Positions 44,351-56,891 of a stretch of 64,000 nt of DNA are shown piece by piece; position 1 is the first letter of the stretch, and each line of letters starts with the position of its first letter. Position numbers and translations under genes: made by a program. This DNA comes from Glebionis coronaria. Taxonomy: Eukaryota > Streptophyta > Magnoliopsida > Asterales > Asteraceae. The notes under the pieces are model-generated. The model was not told where the DNA came from. It saw only the letters and a list, made by a program, of their open reading frames with translations, and did no database searches. The DNA lies in assembly GCA_025667525.1 (NCBI GenBank), contig CM046877.1, forward strand, positions 296,046,364 through 296,110,363. The letters run 5' to 3'.

Positions 44351-47300
44351 CTGGGGAGAATATGAAATTCTTATTTTCATATGAGTTATTTAAAGCGGTA
44401 CCATTAAGTAATTATTATTGAAATAAAGTTTTTATTAAACATCTTGTAAATGAAATGCTTTCATAATAATGAACATTTCGTTAAAATCATTTTTATTTTT
44501 ATCTCATAATTAAACATGAATATGTATCTTAAACATGATGACAAAATTTTGACGAACTGAGAATTGCATCGTTAATCCTAAGTTGTACATAGATGCGCGC
44601 CTACGTACAATTTGGAAGGGACCATGCAAGACTGATTAGTAGTTGATGAGATGGCATTTATACATGATCTCATCGTTCTTTTCGGGCTTTTAATGCATAA
44701 AAATGTCATAAAATACCATATATATGCTTGTGTTTGTTTACTTGTGTATTTTAGGTATGGATATCGTGAAAAAGACAAAAGATCACAAGTTACAAGGAAA
44801 AATGGACACGAGAAACGAAGCCGTACAAAGAACCGGGCCCTAATCATGGAATATTCAACATTTACCCTTGAAGACTTGAAGACAAATAATATTGATCCTC
44901 ATTCATTGAAGAAATGACACTTAAAACCCTTGTATATTAATAATTACAAGTTTGGTCCCTTAAGTTTGTCAAAATTACACAAAAAGGTCCTTCAACTATG
45001 GAGAAATGGCAAGTTTAGTCCCTCAACTATTCAACATTGTCAATTATGGTCCCTCATCAAGTCAAAGATACATTGAAGACCTTTGAAGATCAACATTGTC
45101 CAAAATCAGCCCTTGAATTATGCAAAAGTTCCAAAAATAACCCTTGAAACACTTTTTGGAAAGTTTGGTGCCAAAAATGACAAAGGCTGAAAGTTGTTAC
45201 AAGTATAAATGGGCGCTGACAGACTTTTATTCACAAGTGACAAAAGAAAGGAAGAAAAAGGACCAAAATTGCCAAGTTTGGAAGTTTAAATCCCTAAACA
45301 CGCGCCAAACAACTTTCTCCCTAAGAAAACGGATCAAATGTGTCACTATTCACACGTATGAACCCAGTTTTAACTTTTTACCAACAAGGGGGTTTTTACA
45401 ATTACCTACACCAAAACACAATTAACCTTCACACGAATCTATCCCATGCCTAAACTCACACTCCCACTCACACAAAGGACCCCACCATTCAAACCGTTTC
45501 ACCCATCACATGAGTACTTGCCCTCCAAGTCATGCCACGTGTTAAGATCAACAGCTAAGGATCAATGCTTCATTCCAAAGCTAAAATGAACGTTTGGGAT
45601 CACTTTGGACAGCTCATCAACAACAAACGCACTCAAGGACTCAAGGGCATTTTAGAGAAATCACATCTAGGGTTTGTGAATAGTGTAGCCAGGCATTTGC
45701 CTATAAAAGGAGACCTCAACATGTGAGAGTCCCTTGGTTCCAGTTTTAGGCTATTATCTTTGTAATTCCTTTTTAAGTTTAAATAAAATTTGAATTTCTG
45801 AAATTGTGAAATCTCTTTTTGATTTAATAAAAAGTTTGGTGTTTGAGTAGCCTAATTCTGAGTTCCATTTGATTGTTAAGGCCTACCTTAATCTTGTGGT
45901 TAAGGCACGTCTTGTTTCATAAGGTTTTTAAGGTTTGAATACCTTGAAATCCTAGGTTCTGTTTTGGCTTATTTTGTGTACTAACCCTTGACCATTTGCT
46001 ATAAGCTCTTACAAGCTTGTTGACACCAAGCTTGTGAAGGGATTAGAGCCCTTGGTTGAGTTGTTTGCTGCTTGTGTTGAAGATATAAAGTCCTTGAGGT
46101 TCTACTTTGAACCATCAACCAAGGAAGTTTGCATCATCTTCATTGAAGTACCTTGGTCTTGTTCTAGTTGTTGAACAAGGTCCAAGGAGCATTGCTAGCC
46201 TTCCTAGGATGTTGTGGAAGGCAGGTATAATCCCTTGTTAAGATTCCACTCAAAATTTCATGTTTATGACTGATTTTGATTTGGTGCTTTGATTTTGAGT
46301 ATTAGTGTTTGTGCTGGTGATTTTTGAGTTTGATTGTGTTAGTTGCTATTGTTTAAGTGTTTTTTATCATTAAAATCAGTAGGTTATTAGTTAAAATCAT
46401 AAGTTTCTTTGTTAAGTGGTAGATTAAGGAGTGTTTGGGTCTACTGCATTATTTGGAATTGTGGTTTGCTAAGTGGTTGTTTGCTGTTTGTAAGTGTTGG
46501 TATCTGCTTGTTAGGTGCTAGTGTTCATATGTTTGCAGGTTTGAAGGTTTGAAACACATAGATTCATAATTTGGCTATAAAATCTTTAAAACTTGGTAAA
46601 ATTGGCTAGGATTTTGAGGACACCTATATCTAAGCTTAGGCTAGGGCTAACAAGTGCTAAACCTTAGTTAATCACATCAGGGAAGAAGGATTTGAGGCTT
46701 CAAATTGGATCAAGTGTCAAGTATATCAGCAAACTTGTTTCTGCATATGTTCATTGTTCATCAGTAACATTTTGTGCTTTGATCTTGTTATTTACTTTGA
46801 TTCAGTGTTTGATTCTTGTTGCTTTGTGTTTATTCTTAGTTTATATAGCTTGTGTATGCATCCTGTTAAGTTTGGTTGGCTTATTGTGGCTAAATCTGCT
46901 TATTAAGTGCTTAACTGCTTATTTCCATATCTGGTGCATATCTGGTGACTGTTTGGCTTATTGTGGCTTATTGTGTGAACCAATTTGTGATTTTATTGTT
47001 GCTATTGACTCCTTGTGATTCACTAATCACAAGGGTGCCTTTGTTTCCAATTGAATCAAACCAGAACTCTCAAATAAGCTTGGTCAATTAGTCAAAGCAG
47101 TGGGAACTCCTTTCCCCTGCTGGTTGCCACTGCTAGTGTAAAACTGGTGTCAGCTTATCAATAAGCTATAATAGCTTATTCGAACCTGCAACAACTTTGT
47201 TTTTGAAATAGGTGCTCATATTTTGACCCATTTGTTCATACTGGAGCATTTGGGTGTTTGACTTTAGGGTTTGACTAGAAAACCAACTCCTTTGACTTTT

Positions 47301-48500
47301 ACATAAGTTCATTTGTGCTTATTCTGGCTTATTGGTTATGCTTATTGGATTATTGTTGATTGATTTTGCTTATTGAGTCCATTTGAAAGCTTTTGCAAGT
47401 TGAATCAAGTCCTGAGGTGCCCTAAATCTCTAAAACGACTATTTTGTCTTTTAGTGAAATTTTTCTTTGCTTATTTCTGGCTTATTGAGTGAGCTTTTTC
47501 AAAAATTCTTTTTACAGATCTCATAAGCATCCCAAAATAAGGTTGTGTGTCAAATTAGAGCTTATGGCTTAATGGGCTGAAAAGCCCAATAAGAATAAGC
47601 TGAGTGTTAAATAAGCTGTGATAGGCTCATTTTCAGCTTTTGGGCCTTTAGAGTTTTGTTCTTAGAATTGAATTTTGAGTCAGATAGAGCTTTTCCAAGT
47701 CAATTGGGCCAAGTTTGACTTTTTGGGCCCAAAAGCCCAATTTGGTTGACTGATTTTGGTTTTGGCCCATTTGAGGGCCCAATAGGGGTATTCTGGTAAT
47801 TTCACTTTGATTTTCTGATTATTTAGGTTAAAATAAACTAGTTTGCAAGTTTTTAGAATTTTTTATAATTTTTAGATTTTTTATATTATTTTATTATTAT
47901 TTTATTATTATTTTGAAAATTTCACATTTTCCAACTTTTTACATTTTTCTTAGGTTAATTACATTAAAATAGGAATTTAGCAACTTTTAGAATAATTTTA
48001 TCACCTTTAGATTAATTTTTATAATTATTTTAAGTTTTAATAGTTTTTAAATCATTTTAAATAGTTTTTGTTAGTTTTAAAATTTCTAAAATTAGTTTTT
48101 AATCTTTTAGGCCATTTTAGAGGTTTACCAACTGAAAAATCTTTATTTGGGTTTTTTGATAATTTATTTGATTTTTAGGGCTTTAATTAGCATTTAAAAA
48201 TTAAATATTTAATTATTTAAAAGGTTTGAAAAAGTTTTGATCATTGGTAAACTCTTAGTTTATTTAATTTGAATTTTGGTGATTTTTTGGTAATTTTTAG
48301 AATTTATTTTTGTGGTTTTTAAGGTTCTACGTTTTAACTTTCTAGTAGTGATTTTTTGTTAATTTTTATTTTTACGTCTTCGTCATTTTCTTTTCTCATC
48401 CCCTTCTAAACCAATCATTAATCACAAACATTTAACAAGTTTTTCACACATATATACCTCCTTGGGAAATGAACTTTCATTTCATTAAGGGTCATTAGTG
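44351..48500. other. Block H: unassigned 4-kb noncoding insertion in F
   Basis: It separates F's 5' interior from its protease/RT region. It has no ORF above 108 residues. At 45703 TATAAAAGG is followed by AATAAA at 45783, resembling the U3-R part of a long gypsy LTR (Tat/Ogre style), and phrases like TTTAGTCCCTCAACTAT recur near 45000. 46400-47600 is rich in GCTTATTG repeats and 47800-48350 is extremely AT-rich. A near-palindrome lies at 44581-44610. I found no terminal repeats or TSD, so the edges are approximate. Confidence 0.35.
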
Positions 48501-48699
48501 TTGATTTTCCTAAATCATCACTCAATACTTACCGCTTTTACGCCTTTTTCCTAAAGGGTGTAATTTTACCTACAATCAGTAGTCGCCATGAAATTGATAA
48601 TAAACACTACATCTTTCTTTGTACTTGTGAAAGATTGAATTTTTATGAGATCTACAAGAAGTGCAAAATAGGGACATATTGTTAGGGACACCTACATAT

Positions 48700-49930
48700 G
48701 TGCCCGTACCACTTATTTTTCTGAATCGAATTTACTCGTCTGTGGATATTGTCTTAATTGACAATTGACGTCCCTTTCTTATTTAATTCTCTCATGATGA
48801 GATTATTTGTAAAATCTTATAATTTTCTAGTGTTGATACCCGACTGGGTGTATCGATGTTCCTATCCTTTCTTTTGACTAGATTCCATTTGAATGACCTA
48901 GGTAACGATCCGAGGTGCTTCTGGATGCATACACAAATTATGAAAAACATGGAATATATTCATACTCGTTAATGTTTTCGTCTTTATCTGATTTGGAATT
49001 CTCTCGCGTAAATCATGCGTTGACCTTACTCTTTTAATGTTAGTTATGTCTCCAGATATCCTTGATTTGTGAAGGATTACGAGTTATTCTTAGCCTTTTG
49101 AGAAGTTCTCATCTTATCGACGGTAATAAAAATAGAAAGTTGCAATGCCATTAGGATGGATAGGTTGATTATGACATGATGTCATTGTCTTAATTGATGG
49201 GAACCCGTGTAGAAATCCCCTATAAGATAAGATGTTGATTATCAAAGGTGATCTAAATGATTCCCGATGGGTGACCGTATCCTACATTTGGGCTTGAAAT
49301 TATACCATGAATGGTCGTGAACTAGTCATAGATCTTGTAATCTAGAAAGAACGTGAAGTGAATTTATTAAAAGATGTTCGTGTTATCTGAAGCTTTCTAA
49401 GGTATTTGCTAATGAATTACCTATACTTTCGCCATTAAGGCAAGTTGAATTTGGTATTGATTATATTCCCGGTGCTGCACCTGTGGCATGTGCACCATAC
49501 GTCAGCACCATTTGAATCAAAAGAATTACCGTACAACTGAGAGAGTTGTCGGAGAAAGCTTTCATTCTACCGAGCTCGTCATCATGAAGAGCTATGGTAT
49601 TACCATTATATACAATCATTGATAACCGTGAACTGAATAAATTGACGATCAAAAATTGATATCCATTACCCAAGATTTGTTCGATCATTTAAAAAGTTCT
49701 AGTGTATATTCAAAAATTTGATTTACGATCATGTATTTTATCAAATTCGCGTCTGCAAAGGAGATTATCTATTCCAATCACTACATCCAGAACTTGTAAT
49801 GAAAATTATGAGTTTCATGCGATATCGTTTGGATTGACCAATGCACATGCGACATTCATGAATTTGATAAATTGTGTGTGTAAGCCGTAGGCTTCATTCA
49901 TACATTCCTACTGCAATGTAACCTACTGTT
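48700..49930 (+). pseudogene. Element F protease end and reverse transcriptase remnant
   Basis: Broken frames match gypsy RT wording in order: [18 protein letters not shown] and ITVQLRELSEKAFI, then NRELNKLTIKN, a decayed FDLRS motif and FHAISFGLTNAHATFMNLIN, ending in VCKP at about 49890. The region is interrupted by stops at nearly every 20-40 codons. The YxDD segment would come next (49890-50000) but is not recognisable. The protease (48700-49300) is inferred from position and a faint SHDEIICKIL resemblance. Confidence 0.75.
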
Positions 49931-51039
49931 GCTTTGATCTCTAGGTGTGGGATTGAATGTACACATACCTAGGGTAGTTTGTGTTAATCAATAATACAAA
50001 CCCTTTGGGGAGAATTTGTCTTTGTTAAATCATATGAATGATGAGTACTCTAGGTAAAACGGTTTCGACTGTCTGAGTCTAACAATCTTGGATTCAACAC
50101 CATATGTATACTACCCTGAGTATTTATCATGTGATTTAAATATTTAATCCTTTACATTATTTGACCGTGTGATAAATGGTAGTAAAATCCATGTTAAATC
50201 TTCAAAGATCGGATCCATTAAGGCCTTGGGTTATACCAAAAAGGAAATACTGATATGTTTTGACAGATATTTATCAAAGGACTATTAAGGAAATTATTCC
50301 CTCATACCCAAAAAAAAATTTAACTAAACTCTCTTAGGAGTAAATTTTTGTGTATACCTAAAGACAACCTAGCAGGAATTAAGGAAAACATTTAAACCAT
50401 GACTTGGAATTTGGAGCGGCAGTTTTTGCTCTTCAATTAAGAAAATTTTGACCAAAGTCTAAACAAGGATTTTTCGAACATTTACGGATCTTATTAATTA
50501 TTTTCAATAAATCAACAAAAATCTTGTTAACTAAATTTAAATTTTTTGAACATTTTCCTATAATCGGATGAATTGAGAAATTTAAAAATTTTACGTTTAC
50601 ATTTCATAAATTAAATATTTATTATTTAATTACTTGTAATATTTATCGATGTTTTAAAACATCGGACTAGGCAAAAACTAATAAAGATAATAGTTGAGAC
50701 AAAACTAAAACTTAGAAAATATGAAGAAAGAATTTCTGAGTAATTATGGTCATGATGTTTATTTCATCAGGGATTGTGAATGTAGTTGCTGACACGTAAG
50801 GCAGAAAGGATAAAGAATCAATTAGGATGTTTTCCTTAGTAATGACTGTGCAAATAATTTGCCGAGCAATTTAAAAATAGCCGATGCTTGTAAAAAGGAT
50901 AATCTAAATAATAAAGAGTTTCGCAGCTAATGAGAACCATTAGAAATGGGAGCCGATGGCGTTAAATGTTTAGAAGTTCGTTTGTAGTTGCCTAATTATG
51001 GAGGATTTTTAGATTTAGTCATGTTGGAATATCATAAGT
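49931..51039 (+). pseudogene. Element F RT/RNase H decayed part
   Basis: Lies between recognisable RT and integrase, so it should contain the end of RT and RNase H. Sequence is AT-rich and I could not pick out conserved residues. Positional call. Confidence 0.4.
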
Positions 51040-52290
51040 TTAAGTATTCTATTCATGTCATTTTTGATAAAATGTATCTTTATCTGAAGAAGTTGTACTG
51101 ATGGTCAAATATAAAAGCAAACATCGCAACATACGCTGGCAAATGTCTAACTTTTGCGAAGATTAAGGCTGAACGCCCAAACCCATCAGAATTGCTTCTA
51201 CAACTTATTGTTCCTATTTGAAAGTGGGATAGAATCACCATGGATTCTTATCACAAATCTTCCAAGGTCATCATCTAGATTTGATTCGATTTGGGTCATC
51301 GTCGACAAACTGACCAAATCTGCTAATATCATTCTCGTTAATGATAGATTCTCGATGGAGAGGTTGAATCTTTTGTATATAAAGGAGTTGTGTAAACATA
51401 GTGTGCATGTATCGATCATCTCTATCAAGATCCTCGCTTCGCATAGAATTTATGGAGATTCCTTCAGAAGTCATTGGGAACGAATCTTGATATGAGTACT
51501 TCTTACCACCCCAATCGAAGGGACAAGGTAAAGTAACGATACAAACACTAGAAGTCTTGTTTTATGTTTGAATGATTGACCTTTGGTAATGAACTAGATA
51601 ATCGCTTTCCTTTGGAGAGATTATCATTGATAATTATCGCATTAGGATTGAGATCGAATCTTGTGAGGATCTAAATATAAGAACACCTGTAGGTGGGAGT
51701 TGGGATGAAGATACCCGACATACACCCATTGTGAGTTGGACATCTCTTTTAGGTTTAAGGTTGCCTATGATGACAAACATAACCCTACAAAATACACCCA
51801 TTGTGTGATGTAGATCTTGAAGTGCAGGATGGGTAGCGAAGTTATGCCAAAAAATTTCACCATAGAAAAGTGAATTGATGATCATAAGAAAATAAGTCCC
51901 CATTGTATGAGACCATTAAGATAATGTAAAGATTTGGACCGAGAGGCATATAAGCTGGATCTACCCTAGAACTTCAAGGGCTGCATGAATTATGTTCCGT
52001 ATACCGAACTTGATGAAATGTCTATCACGTGAAAATCTAATTATTCCTTAATGAGGGTTGAGTCGGCAAAAAGTTGCATTTCCTCAAAAACCCGTGGACA
52101 TCATGAAGAGAGAAGAAGTGAGTCAACTTAAGCACGATCGTATCCCATTGTTATGTTGATGAAACTCGCATATTGTAATGAATTACACTTGAGAGAAAAG
52201 ACTGAATGTGGAGGAAATGCCCACATGTCTTTGACTCTATAAGAAGCGAGTAGTAAGATAAATTGATCTTTAAGGACAAAGATCCTCTTT
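51040..52290 (+). pseudogene. Element F integrase and chromodomain-like C-terminus
   Basis: In broken frames: [36 protein letters not shown] (zinc-binding part, last Cys changed to Phe), KWDRITMD (first catalytic Asp), IWVIVDKLTKSAN, RLNLLYIKELCKHSVHVSIIS and a decayed HPQTDGQ region. Near 52050-52250 fragments fit the (R/K)SRIPIVKVRW ... WEREDQM ... YPHLF tail of chromovirus integrases. Heavily mutated and inactive. Confidence 0.75.
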
Positions 52291-52302
52291 AGGGGTAACT
52301 GC

Positions 52303-52680
52303 TGTGACAATCCGTCAATTTGAGGTCATTATTTTATTCTTAAGTATTATTTAAAAATCATTATTTTATTATTATATTATGAACTCACTCACTTTTGGGA
52401 AGAAATTGAGGTTTACGTCTTAAAGTAGCATCGTTTAGGTCTAAACCGGAGAACTCTACGTTACGTGTTTACGTTTACATACTCCGTTTTTGTGACAGTC
52501 CGACATTTCAGAAAATAAATTTATTCTCAAATATTATTTTGGAATTTTAATTTGTGTTGGTTCATAAACTCATAAATTTACGAGAAGAAATTAGGACTTA
52601 CGTCCATAATTTAGCGTCTTTTACGATTAAACCGGAAACCCTAGGTTTACGTATTTACGCTTTTGTGCTCCGTTTTTTAT
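52303..52680 (+). repeat. Tandem duplication at the start of F's LTR
   Basis: Both halves begin TGTGAC(A/A)(A/G)TCCG, then share GAAGAAATT(G/A)AGG/GGACTTACGT, TAAACCGGA and a CTCCGTTTTT end. About 190 bp each. Confidence 0.7.
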
Positions 52681-55647
52681 GAGAGAAATTTTATTAGATT
52701 CGTTTTGTGCCGTAGTTTCATAATTTATATAAATGTTTTTCGTAAAACGACCCGAGGGCACGCAAATCGAGGAAACTAGAATCGAGGAGTACCCGTAGGT
52801 TAGTGGGGATGAAACAAGTTTACACTTGTCTCACCCCCACTATGGGCGGCTAAGACAAGGACGCCAACACAAGTGTGGTGTCAAGTTTATATGTATTCCA
52901 TGGACACATGTCCTTAGTTCCTTACTAAACCATCTAAACCACAAAACTAGCAAACCAAAACCATTCTCTCATAATCATACATGCAAAACAACTCAAAATC
53001 TCTCTCTCTAGCCATACTTGCCGTCCCATCTTCATCCACAAACACCCCTTCATCAAAAAAAATTAACCATAAATCTTATGTATAACTTACATAAGATGAT
53101 AATCCAATGAAGGCATGATGATTGGAGGTGATCCTAACATCTAAAAATAAGTTTTCAAAGGAGTATAGGGCTGATTTGTTGAAGGTGTCTTCATAGTCTT
53201 GGTGATCTTGAAGGTGGTATTTTATAAGATTGGTTACCCAAAACCAAGTCTTGTTCTTAACCTTTCACTATATTGGTTGGTAACAAGATCATTCTTTCTA
53301 TTATCTTGTTAATTTATGAATGTACTCATGTATTTTCTTTACAAATGTATATGTATATGATGATGAATGATGATCAAAATATTGTGTGGGGTATTTGTGT
53401 TAATAGATTAGGTTAAAAAGATTAAAATCTACAAGTTAAAATGTTAAAATCTTGATTAGATTTATAGGCTGTATAAAACATTAAGTATCAATATTAACAC
53501 TTGGTTAAATGGCTTGGATTATTGAATATACAGATAGATATATGATTTTTACATATGTGGTGAGTTTGACACTCAATGGGATCATTAAAATGAGCAAGAT
53601 ATGATCAAAATACTATTGAGGTACAAATCTATATAGTATGTTTTGGACGAATTATTTAAAATACATAGATGATGATTGAGCAGTAGCAATAAAAGAGATA
53701 ATTGGAGCACATATCATGTAGTTTATGCTGCAAAAATTTGGGGTTCTATATCCTTGTATAACTCTAGATATGATCAAATTAGTGGACTGAATTTTGGAAA
53801 TCAGATTTCTAATAAAGATGTATTAAAATAATGAGCCACTTGAATTAAAATAATATATATAACAAGTGTATAAAAATTATATATGATATTAACTAACATA
53901 AAATAAGTATATAACTATAGTGCACTAATATTACATTTTATAAACTTGATACACAACTAGTTTTCTAAAACTACTAACTATGTAAAAATTTTACGTCTTT
54001 TCGGCTAAAACCGAAAAGATGACGTTTTTACTTAATAAAACTTAGACAGTCGGACCCGTCTAATGTAACATTTTTAAAACCCATATACTGATGTATAAAC
54101 TCATATAACAAGCAAAAACTGATAAAACCCAAACTTTACAACTCATGAACCATAATGGACTAAAGAAACCTTATTGGACCATTAGGCCCAACTAGTTTGG
54201 CTTAACACCAATGGACCTACTCATGGGATTAACCCACTTGGGCCTAACATATGATTATGGGCATGGTCTTAAAAATTATATATGGGCTAACATATGTATT
54301 GTACTCTTAATGGGCTTATTGGGCCTTAATATGTAAATGGGCTAAACTAGTATAAACTAGTCTAAAAATTTACTAACACATAACAACTATATGTTGTATG
54401 AGAAGACAAAATCCCACTTGATCATCATCATACTTGTGATATCATCACATATACATGACCATTATTTTTTATAATTTATTGGGCATAGCCTAAGACCGAG
54501 TATTATTTGTCTACGTTCCTCGTGATCGAGGCACGTACTATACATCCTAATTGCCGATAACCCGCCTTCCCAAACCAATGTGAGTTCATAGCCTCGCACT
54601 CTTTTAAATGTTTTATGAAATGTTTTATAAACCCGTGAGGGAGATAACATGATAGTTTTTATAAAAATAGGACACGAGTTTCCCGATTGTATGTTTATTG
54701 ATATGGATCCGATTGATTGAATGACCCAATGAATGATTGAAGCGGATTGTTATTAGTTAGGTTATGTCACTAAAAGTCCCATTAGTATGAATTGTGAACT
54801 ATCGGGATTTGGTAGACGCTTATGCATATAATAGTACTATTTGGGGAAGATCACCCCAGTTCGTGCCTTGACGGTTGATCCCCGTCGTGCCACATTGATT
54901 GGTAAGCGAATTTATGTATGAGGAGATTTATATAGCGTGATTATTGTGACGACACGCTGTTTTAGATGGGCAAAGGAATTACGGGTTAGCTACCCGATAT
55001 ATGTTAAAGAAAGGTAAGAATGTCATGCGGCTTATAATAATCCGATAACAAAAATACTGATATGAATGGAATTATAATATATTGCCTGACTAGCAATATG
55101 GGGTCTTATTACTGATATTATGTTTGTGTTTTGGTTTTACATAACCATTTTTATATAACGGTTTTTATTAAACTCTATACAACGTTATAAAACATATTGT
55201 ATGATGTTTTTATGACAATGGTTCGTATAATGGTTTTGAAGGCAAAAGCCTATATTATGGTCTACGACCAAGAGTTGTTTAAAAATGCTTTCGGTAATGA
55301 TTATATATCGGTAACATATATTAATGGTTTTTATTAAACTCTATGGATTCACTCGGCGTTTCGCTGACTTTTTACATGTTTTATCACAGGTACTTGAAGG
55401 TAATTCTCAGGAAGACGACAAGAATTTATGGCCCGCATTTAACTAAAAATTTCTATTCAAATGTTTTGTAAATTTGTACGAAATACATTGACCTGAGGAC
55501 CTATGTAATTTGATATTTATGAATGGAAAATGCTTTATTATTAAACGACGCGGTTTTTAAGCGTTGTCTATGATTTGAGTAATGTGCTATCCAGTAACAC
55601 TAACGACTCTTTCGCTGAATTGAAATATGAAATTTGGGGGTGTTACA
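52303..55647 (+). mobile_element. Element F 3' LTR
   Basis: About 3.3 kb from TGTGACAATCCG to GGGTGTTACA. The part from 54127 aligns with the split 5' LTR; earlier sequence has no counterpart in the window. Its first 380 bp is a diverged direct duplication (52303-52492 and 52493-52680), so the true start could be 52493. No genes seen. Confidence 0.75.
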
Positions 55648-56888
55648 GTAATTTGGAAATTTGAATACGTTACAATATTTCAAAAGAATGTATAGTAATA
55701 CTTATTCTCCATAGGTGGACATGAAAAGTTCTTGAAATGTTCAATAAAATGATTATACAAAGTCGCAAGCGAATATGAAAAGAATAATAGTAATCGACAC
55801 ATAATACGTCGGTAATGAGTAAGAGAGAGAGGATCGAATGTTGGGAAGGTTCTTAAACAAAAGGATACCACATGTTCGTCTATGAGAATAGAAGTAGAAA
55901 CAAATAGTTAAATAATATGTCAATGATTGCAAACGGGTAGTGGTTCTTTACAGTTTGTTCGATGAGCTCACAGTATTCTTCGCATTAGAGTAATCCGCAT
56001 ACGCAAATCATAAAGAAGACGGATAGTCGATCGTACCAAGATGGCAACAATGACAATTGAAACGAATACAAAAAATGGTTCGTATAACGAAGTACAATTC
56101 ATGATACATTGGTTCGTGCGAATGCCCTAAAGTTAAGCCCACTCGTTGACAAATCATTATTTACATCTAAAGGTGTCCCAATCCATGTAAATAACATTTG
56201 TAAATTTTTGGTTTGGTAATTTATAATTTTCTTATCCAAATGAAAAGGCGTCCCAATTCATTTCGATAAGATAACTATAAGTTTTCCTACTTAAGCATTG
56301 ACAACCCAAATCACGATATCAAGACCAAATCAGTATTCTAAGAAGATGGAGTCTTCTTTGCGGGCAGGATTCCTCAAAATCAAGAGAAGTAACGAGTACG
56401 ATAGTGAGACATTAAGCAATTATGTTCTAAAAGTGAGAGCCAAAGAAGGCACGATGGTAGGTAACAAGATAAAACCGTACTTCCATCAGCTGGAAGACTT
56501 CAAAGCGATAAATTATTAAACAAAATATGTGATTCAAAATCATGAGAAGAGTTTTCATACTCGAAGTTGGATAAAAAAATATTAACCAACAGAGTCAGAA
56601 TCAGAATCAACACATGGCGGTGAGTTCATGCTTACAAAAAACTAGTATCATAATAGTCATTAAAAACATTATAAATACCATTGCTTCACTCGCAATGTCT
56701 TGAAAAGTTCAGTACTTATATAAATAATTCTTTATATAAACATAGTGATAAATAAAATATTTACCAGCTTTCAGGAGGCACGAACGCACGGTTGTGGATG
56801 TAAGGCAATAAAAAACATTTTACAAAAGAGCTGTTATGTCTAGGCTTTGAAAAAGACCTAGTTCTCTATAACAAGTACTCTGATACCA
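55648..56888 (-). mobile_element. Element I: interior fragment of a reverse-oriented gypsy
   Basis: The primer site at 56879-56888 (minus TGGTATCAGA) next to an LTR shows that this stretch is the interior of an element transcribed on the minus strand. No recognisable gag or pol was found on either strand. The fragment abuts F's 3' LTR directly, so it is probably truncated. ORFs at 55680-55871 and 56298-56519 have no family features. Confidence 0.5.
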
Positions 56889-56891
56889 ATC

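Larger units (their letters stand above)
32187..55647 (+). mobile_element. Element F: decayed Ty3/gypsy (Tekay/Del-like) host of A and G
   Basis: 32187-32809 and 41994-42889 align in order with 54127-55647, showing that they are one LTR interrupted by A and G. The repeat ends GGGGGTGTTACA in both places and a Met-tRNA-like TGGCATCAGAGC follows the left copy. Gypsy-order pol remnants (RT 49380-49890, integrase 51040-51480, C-terminal chromodomain-like region near 52050-52250) lie between the LTRs. Everything is riddled with stops. The extreme left end of its 5' LTR is off-window on the far side of A. The Tekay/Del assignment rests on RT and integrase wording and on LTR ends. Confidence 0.85.

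Noticed and set aside
45703..45790. TATA and AATAAA as a host gene promoter and terminator
   Set aside because: They are under 100 bp apart with no coding frame; this fits an LTR core better.
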